NCBI GenBank assembly: GCA_965197565.1 | Contig: CBDANK010000002.1 | Location: 682,001-746,000 of the forward strand | Direction: 5' to 3' | DNA from: G963667675 sp965197565 | Lineage (GTDB): Bacteria; Chloroflexota; Dehalococcoidia; Lucifugimonadales; UBA3495 | Length of the DNA: 64,000 bases | Shown: piece by piece, positions 61,139 through 64,000 of the stretch | Layout of the letters: each line of letters opens with the position of its first letter | How positions within the stretch are numbered: the first letter of the stretch is position 1 | Notes under the pieces: model-generated | What the model saw: only the letters and a program-made list of their open reading frames with translations | Database searches by the model: none | What the model was told of the DNA's origin: nothing | Translations under genes and position numbers: made by a program

Positions 61139-62263
61139 CTAACTCAGGTTGTATACCCTGACGCAATTGCTGCCGACTATCTTGGCCTTTTCCTCCTGGG
61201 TGCAGTCCGCCAGAATCTCCTCGATAATCTGGAGGCTCCTGGGGAAGGTGGACTCTTGATGCGGATAGTCTCCGCCCCACAGCAATTGGTCCACACCGAT
61301 GATGTCACGGTCCCTGATCCCCAGAGCATCTTCCTGGAAGCCGAGGAACACGTTGCTGTGGAAGAAGTCGCTGGGCAGCGCCGCGTCCTTAAACCGCCAC
61401 CCCGCCGAGGTCTCTTGGTTTCTTTGGGTGTAAGTGTAGTCCATCCGGTCCAAGAAGTGGGGGGCCCAGGACAACTCCATCTCCACCGAGCCCACTTGTA
61501 GTTTCGGATAGCGCTCAAACACGCCGCTAAAGATGATATGGCCGAGAGACATCCGCACCCAATGGTCGACGTTGGTTATAAAGGAGGGCGACATGGTCTC
61601 GATATCATCAAATTCCTGGCCCGGGCCGGGGCGGTTGGTTTGAATGTGCATGCTAAGTGGTATTCCCAAGTCCTGGGCCGCAGCCCACAAGGGCTCGTAC
61701 TCCGCCCTATCGTAGGGCCGCCCCACAGCCGGAGCGACGGGGATCATAGCCCCGGAAAGGCCCATCTTGGCGCAGCGTTCCAACTCCTTTACGCCAATGC
61801 CAACATCATCGATGTTTAGCATGGCGATGCCCTTGAGCCGTTTGGGGACCGCGCTGCAGAATTCGGCAACCCAATCGTTGTAGGTCCTGAACATGGAGTC
61901 CAACAGCGCGCTGTCCGGCGTGCTGTACAGTCCAAGTCCGGTCGTAGGATAGACGATGCTTACGTCGATGCCATCGATATCCATGTCCTTGACGTGCTCC
62001 TCGGGAATGTAACCCCCCAGACGCACGTTTTCCACCCTGCCGCCATCCCTGCTCAGCTTTTCCGGTTCTTCAAACCTGAGTCCGGTCTGTGTCCCCGGAG
62101 TGATGCTCATCACTTCCATGCCGTCGCAAATCCACCAGTCGCCCCTCTCCAAATTTTCTACGCGAGGCAATCGGTCTTTGAACTTTGATTCCCCCCTGCT
62201 GGTCCATAGGTCTACCGGTTCGACCACGTGGTTGTCCGAAGATATGACTCTATAATCGACCAT
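61139..62263 (-). CDS. Amidohydrolase family (ACMSD-like), paralogue 5
   Basis: A 374-residue intact paralogue with VISSDNHVVEPVDLWTSRGESKFKDRLPR, DIDGIDVSIVYPTTGLGLYSTPDS, GIPLSMHIQTNRPGPGQEFDDIETMSPSF (His), HIIFSGVFERYPKLQVGSVEMELSWAPHF and LLWGGDYPHQESTFPRSL (Asp). AGAGGAGGG precedes the ATG at 62263. The segment after KMGLSGAMIPVAPAVGRPYD differs from the other copies, so specificity may differ. It ends with TAG. Confidence 0.9.
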   Translation of the reverse strand: MVDYRVISSDNHVVEPVDLWTSRGESKFKDRLPRVENLERGDWWICDGMEVMSITPGTQTGLRFEEPEKLSRDGGRVENVRLGGYIPEEHVKDMDIDGIDVSIVYPTTGLGLYSTPDSALLDSMFRTYNDWVAEFCSAVPKRLKGIAMLNIDDVGIGVKELERCAKMGLSGAMIPVAPAVGRPYDRAEYEPLWAAAQDLGIPLSMHIQTNRPGPGQEFDDIETMSPSFITNVDHWVRMSLGHIIFSGVFERYPKLQVGSVEMELSWAPHFLDRMDYTYTQRNQETSAGWRFKDAALPSDFFHSNVFLGFQEDALGIRDRDIIGVDQLLWGGDYPHQESTFPRSLQIIEEILADCTQEEKAKIVGSNCVRVYNLS

Positions 62264-62336
62264 GTTTCACCCTCCTCTTTTCCACTGTAACAAGCTCACT
62301 GCGCCGGCCCGTGAGGACAGGCCGCTGATGCCAGCA

Positions 62337-62365
62337 ATTATCCGCCTGTCATAGGCAAGAGTCAA
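62337..62365 (-). promoter_or_regulatory. Shared promoter, amidohydrolase copy 5
   Basis: On the minus strand: TTGACT (62365-62360), 17 bp, GATAAT (62342-62337). The leader has CATCAGCGGCCTGTCC, close to GCAGCGGCTTGTCG before copies 1 and 2. It is the fifth occurrence of this layout in 11 kb. Confidence 0.72.
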
Positions 62366-62621
62366 TACTATTTATTACCCCAATGCGGCCTACTCGAAAC
62401 CGGCGATTCAACTGAAACCCGCATTCTTAGTGCCCCTCCTCCGAACTGAGCCGCCCGCACCAACCCAGACAAAGGGCGTTTGAAGGCGTTCTGTCTTTGA
62501 GCTTTGACTCGGCCTTACCGGTTTATATTTTACGAATACCGTAGCATTATAAAAGATTAACGTTATTAAAACAAGCTATAATGGTCAAATACAACGTAAC
62601 CAATGTGAAAAAAGTACAATC

Positions 62622-62649
62622 TTGACAATTACAACTTACTCTATGTAAT
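62622..62649 (+). promoter_or_regulatory. Promoter of solute-binding protein gene
   Basis: TTGACA (62622-62627), 16 bp, TGTAAT (62644-62649), within a sharply AT-rich stretch from about 62520. The predicted leader is about 100 nt. No gene is seen in 62366-62621. Confidence 0.65.
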
Positions 62650-62754
62650 CTTGCTTCCACTGGGTGAGGAGAACTCCGCCGATTCGGTACCCCCATATAT
62701 CCCTGCCTAGCTTCCCCCAATAGTACGTTAGTCCCTCACAAGAAGGAGTCCGTG

Positions 62755-64000
62755 ATGAAGTCCAAGACCGCTAGGCTGCATTCGCTTCTGGTCCTGCTGG
62801 CATTGGCGATGGCGTCTATCCTCTTCGTCGCGGCCTGCGGCGGCGGCGGCGAGGCCACCGCAGGCCCCCAAGAGTCCGAGGTGGCCGAGGTGGCTGAGGA
62901 AGCCGAGGAGGCCAAGGACGCCGCCGCTACTGCCGAGGCCGCCGCCGCAGCCGAGGCCGCCGCTACTGCCGAGGTCGTTGCCGCGGCCGAGGTCGCTAAA
63001 GCATACGAACTTGCCGAGACTGCTGCCCAGGTCGCCGAGGAGACCGACGTCGCCGAGGTCGGCGAGGAGGGGGGGCCGAAGTACGGTGGCACGCTAATAG
63101 TTACGTTAGCCCCTAACCTCGTGGGGTTGGACCCGATTTTTATTACAGGCGAGGTTGGCATTGTCATTAACCAGCAAGTTTATGACAACCTGCTCATGAT
63201 CCAGCCGGACCTATCCGTGAAGCCGGAGTTGGCCACCTCCTGGGAGCCCAACGAGGACTTCACGTCCTACACCTTCCACCTGCGGGAGGGCGTGAAGTTC
63301 CACCACGGGAAGGAGTTCAAGACGGAGGACGTGGTCTTCAACGTTAACCGGTGGGTGGATCCCGTGTTGGACTCTTCGATGCGGCCCACATTCGAGGTAA
63401 TCAAGGAAATGGTCGTCATCGACGACTACACCATCCGCTTCGACCTCGTAGCTCCCAACGCGTTCTTCCCGACCTATTTTTCGATCTTCGGAGCGCGGAT
63501 CCTCCCCGCCGACGTGGATGTCGAGCGGCTGACCTTGGAGGAGTTCGGCTCGGGGCCCTTCATGATTGACGAGCACCTGCCGGGCCAACGCACTACGTTG
63601 GTGCGGAATCCCGACTACTGGGAGGAGGGCCGCCCCTACCTGGATGAGATTGTCGTCCTGAGTATCAATGAGCCGGCAACCCGGGCCGAGGCACTCAAGA
63701 GCGGTGACGTGGACGTCATATATAAGCTGACCCCGCAGAGCGTCCCCGGCCTCGAGGCCCACTCCGACACCACGGTGTTGAAGGCGACCAGCTTCTCCTA
63801 CATCGCGCTGCCCATGCCCACCAACCGGCCGCCCTTCGACAACAAGCTGGTCCGGAAGGCCTTTCAAGCTGCAACGGACCGGGAAGCCATCAACCAAGCG
63901 GCGTTGCTGGGGCTGGGCATCGTCGCCCGCGATCACCCCATTCACCCCGCCCACCCCGCCTTCGCGCCGCAGTATGCACCCCCGGACTACAACCCCGAAC
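62755..64000 (+). CDS. ABC transporter solute-binding lipoprotein, family 5 (runs off window)
   Basis: From ATG 62755 (AAGGAG upstream) the frame is open to the window end, about 415 residues of the usual 540-600. Lipobox ILFVAACGGG, then an unusual ~60-residue Ala/Glu/Val-rich spacer. The domain begins YGGTLIVTLAPNLVGLDPIF and continues with VYDNLLMIQPDLSVKPELATSW, YTFHLREGVKFHHGKEFKTEDVVFNVNRW and GSGPFMIDEHLPGQRTTLVRNPDYWEEG. It is a close paralogue of the protein at 48900. Its 5' promoter faces away from amidohydrolase copy 5, with which it shares a divergent gap. Permease and ATPase genes, if any, are beyond the window. Confidence 0.93.
   Translation, partial: MKSKTARLHSLLVLLALAMASILFVAACGGGGEATAGPQESEVAEVAEEAEEAKDAAATAEAAAAAEAAATAEVVAAAEVAKAYELAETAAQVAEETDVAEVGEEGGPKYGGTLIVTLAPNLVGLDPIFITGEVGIVINQQVYDNLLMIQPDLSVKPELATSWEPNEDFTSYTFHLREGVKFHHGKEFKTEDVVFNVNRWVDPVLDSSMRPTFEVIKEMVVIDDYTIRFDLVAPNAFFPTYFSIFGARILPADVDVERLTLEEFGSGPFMIDEHLPGQRTTLVRNPDYWEEGRPYLDEIVVLSINEPATRAEALKSGDVDVIYKLTPQSVPGLEAHSDTTVLKATSFSYIALPMPTNRPPFDNKLVRKAFQAATDREAINQAALLGLGIVARDHPIHPAHPAFAPQYAPPDYNPE

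Overview
The window looks like a piece of a moderately GC-rich (mostly 55-62% by eye) free-living or host-associated bacterial chromosome. The gene set fits Chloroflexota of the SAR202/Dehalococcoidia type: many paralogous TIM-barrel amidohydrolases, a luciferase-like flavin monooxygenase, VOC dioxygenase-like proteins, SDRs, a crotonase, MFS exporters, lipid-anchored solute-binding proteins, frequent TTG/GTG starts and dispersed intergenic repeats. The taxonomic placement is inference; no rRNA or other universal marker gene is present.

Layout. 1-2.8 kb (minus): a truncated MmgE/PrpD gene, a protein with a phage-primase-like C-terminus and a zinc alcohol dehydrogenase. 2.9-4.76 kb: a nested mobile composite in which a 150-bp MITE sits in a dispersed repeat and a degenerate IS701 sits in the MITE tip. 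4.86-7.9 kb (plus): an operon for a TcuA-like flavoprotein, an MFS transporter and a small membrane protein. 8.7-11.8 kb: a zinc-ribbon protein, phage terminase large subunit and portal with no other virion genes. 12.4-15.8 kb: tRNA-Val, then a short island bounded by 44-bp direct repeats that begin inside the tRNA 3' end; it holds a RecB/RNase H-type nuclease split by an in-frame TAG and an amidohydrolase. 15.9-28.0 kb: lipoproteins, an iron-type substrate-binding protein, GT-C-like and epimerase/UDP-sugar dehydrogenase genes, and a 1050-residue flippase-phosphodiesterase-glycosyltransferase fusion. 28.1-40.7 kb: bifunctional nuclease, nitroreductase, SBP, tRNA-Lys, VOC, SDR, crotonase, SnoaL plus two tandem DHA2 exporters, HAD and VOC genes. 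41.6-48.9 kb: tRNA-Asp, then a DUF1800/NHL/DUF1501/DUF1800/NHL/ABM cassette. 48.9-64 kb: an SBP, then an island with five paralogous amidohydrolases, a luciferase-like monooxygenase, a hydantoinase, an IS630 copy and a second SBP of the same type that runs off the window.

The most striking part is 51.6-62.4 kb. All five amidohydrolase paralogues, on both strands, are preceded by the same promoter layout (TTGACY, 17 bp, CATAAT or GATAAT), and three also share a near-identical leader. Two of the five are broken: one by a CAG-to-TAG nonsense change, the other by a 49-bp duplication that overwrote its start codon plus an 8-bp deletion. IS630 landed on a TA in the shared leader. With the monooxygenase, hydantoinase and solute-binding proteins, the region reads as an expanding and decaying catabolic gene family for an unknown small organic substrate.
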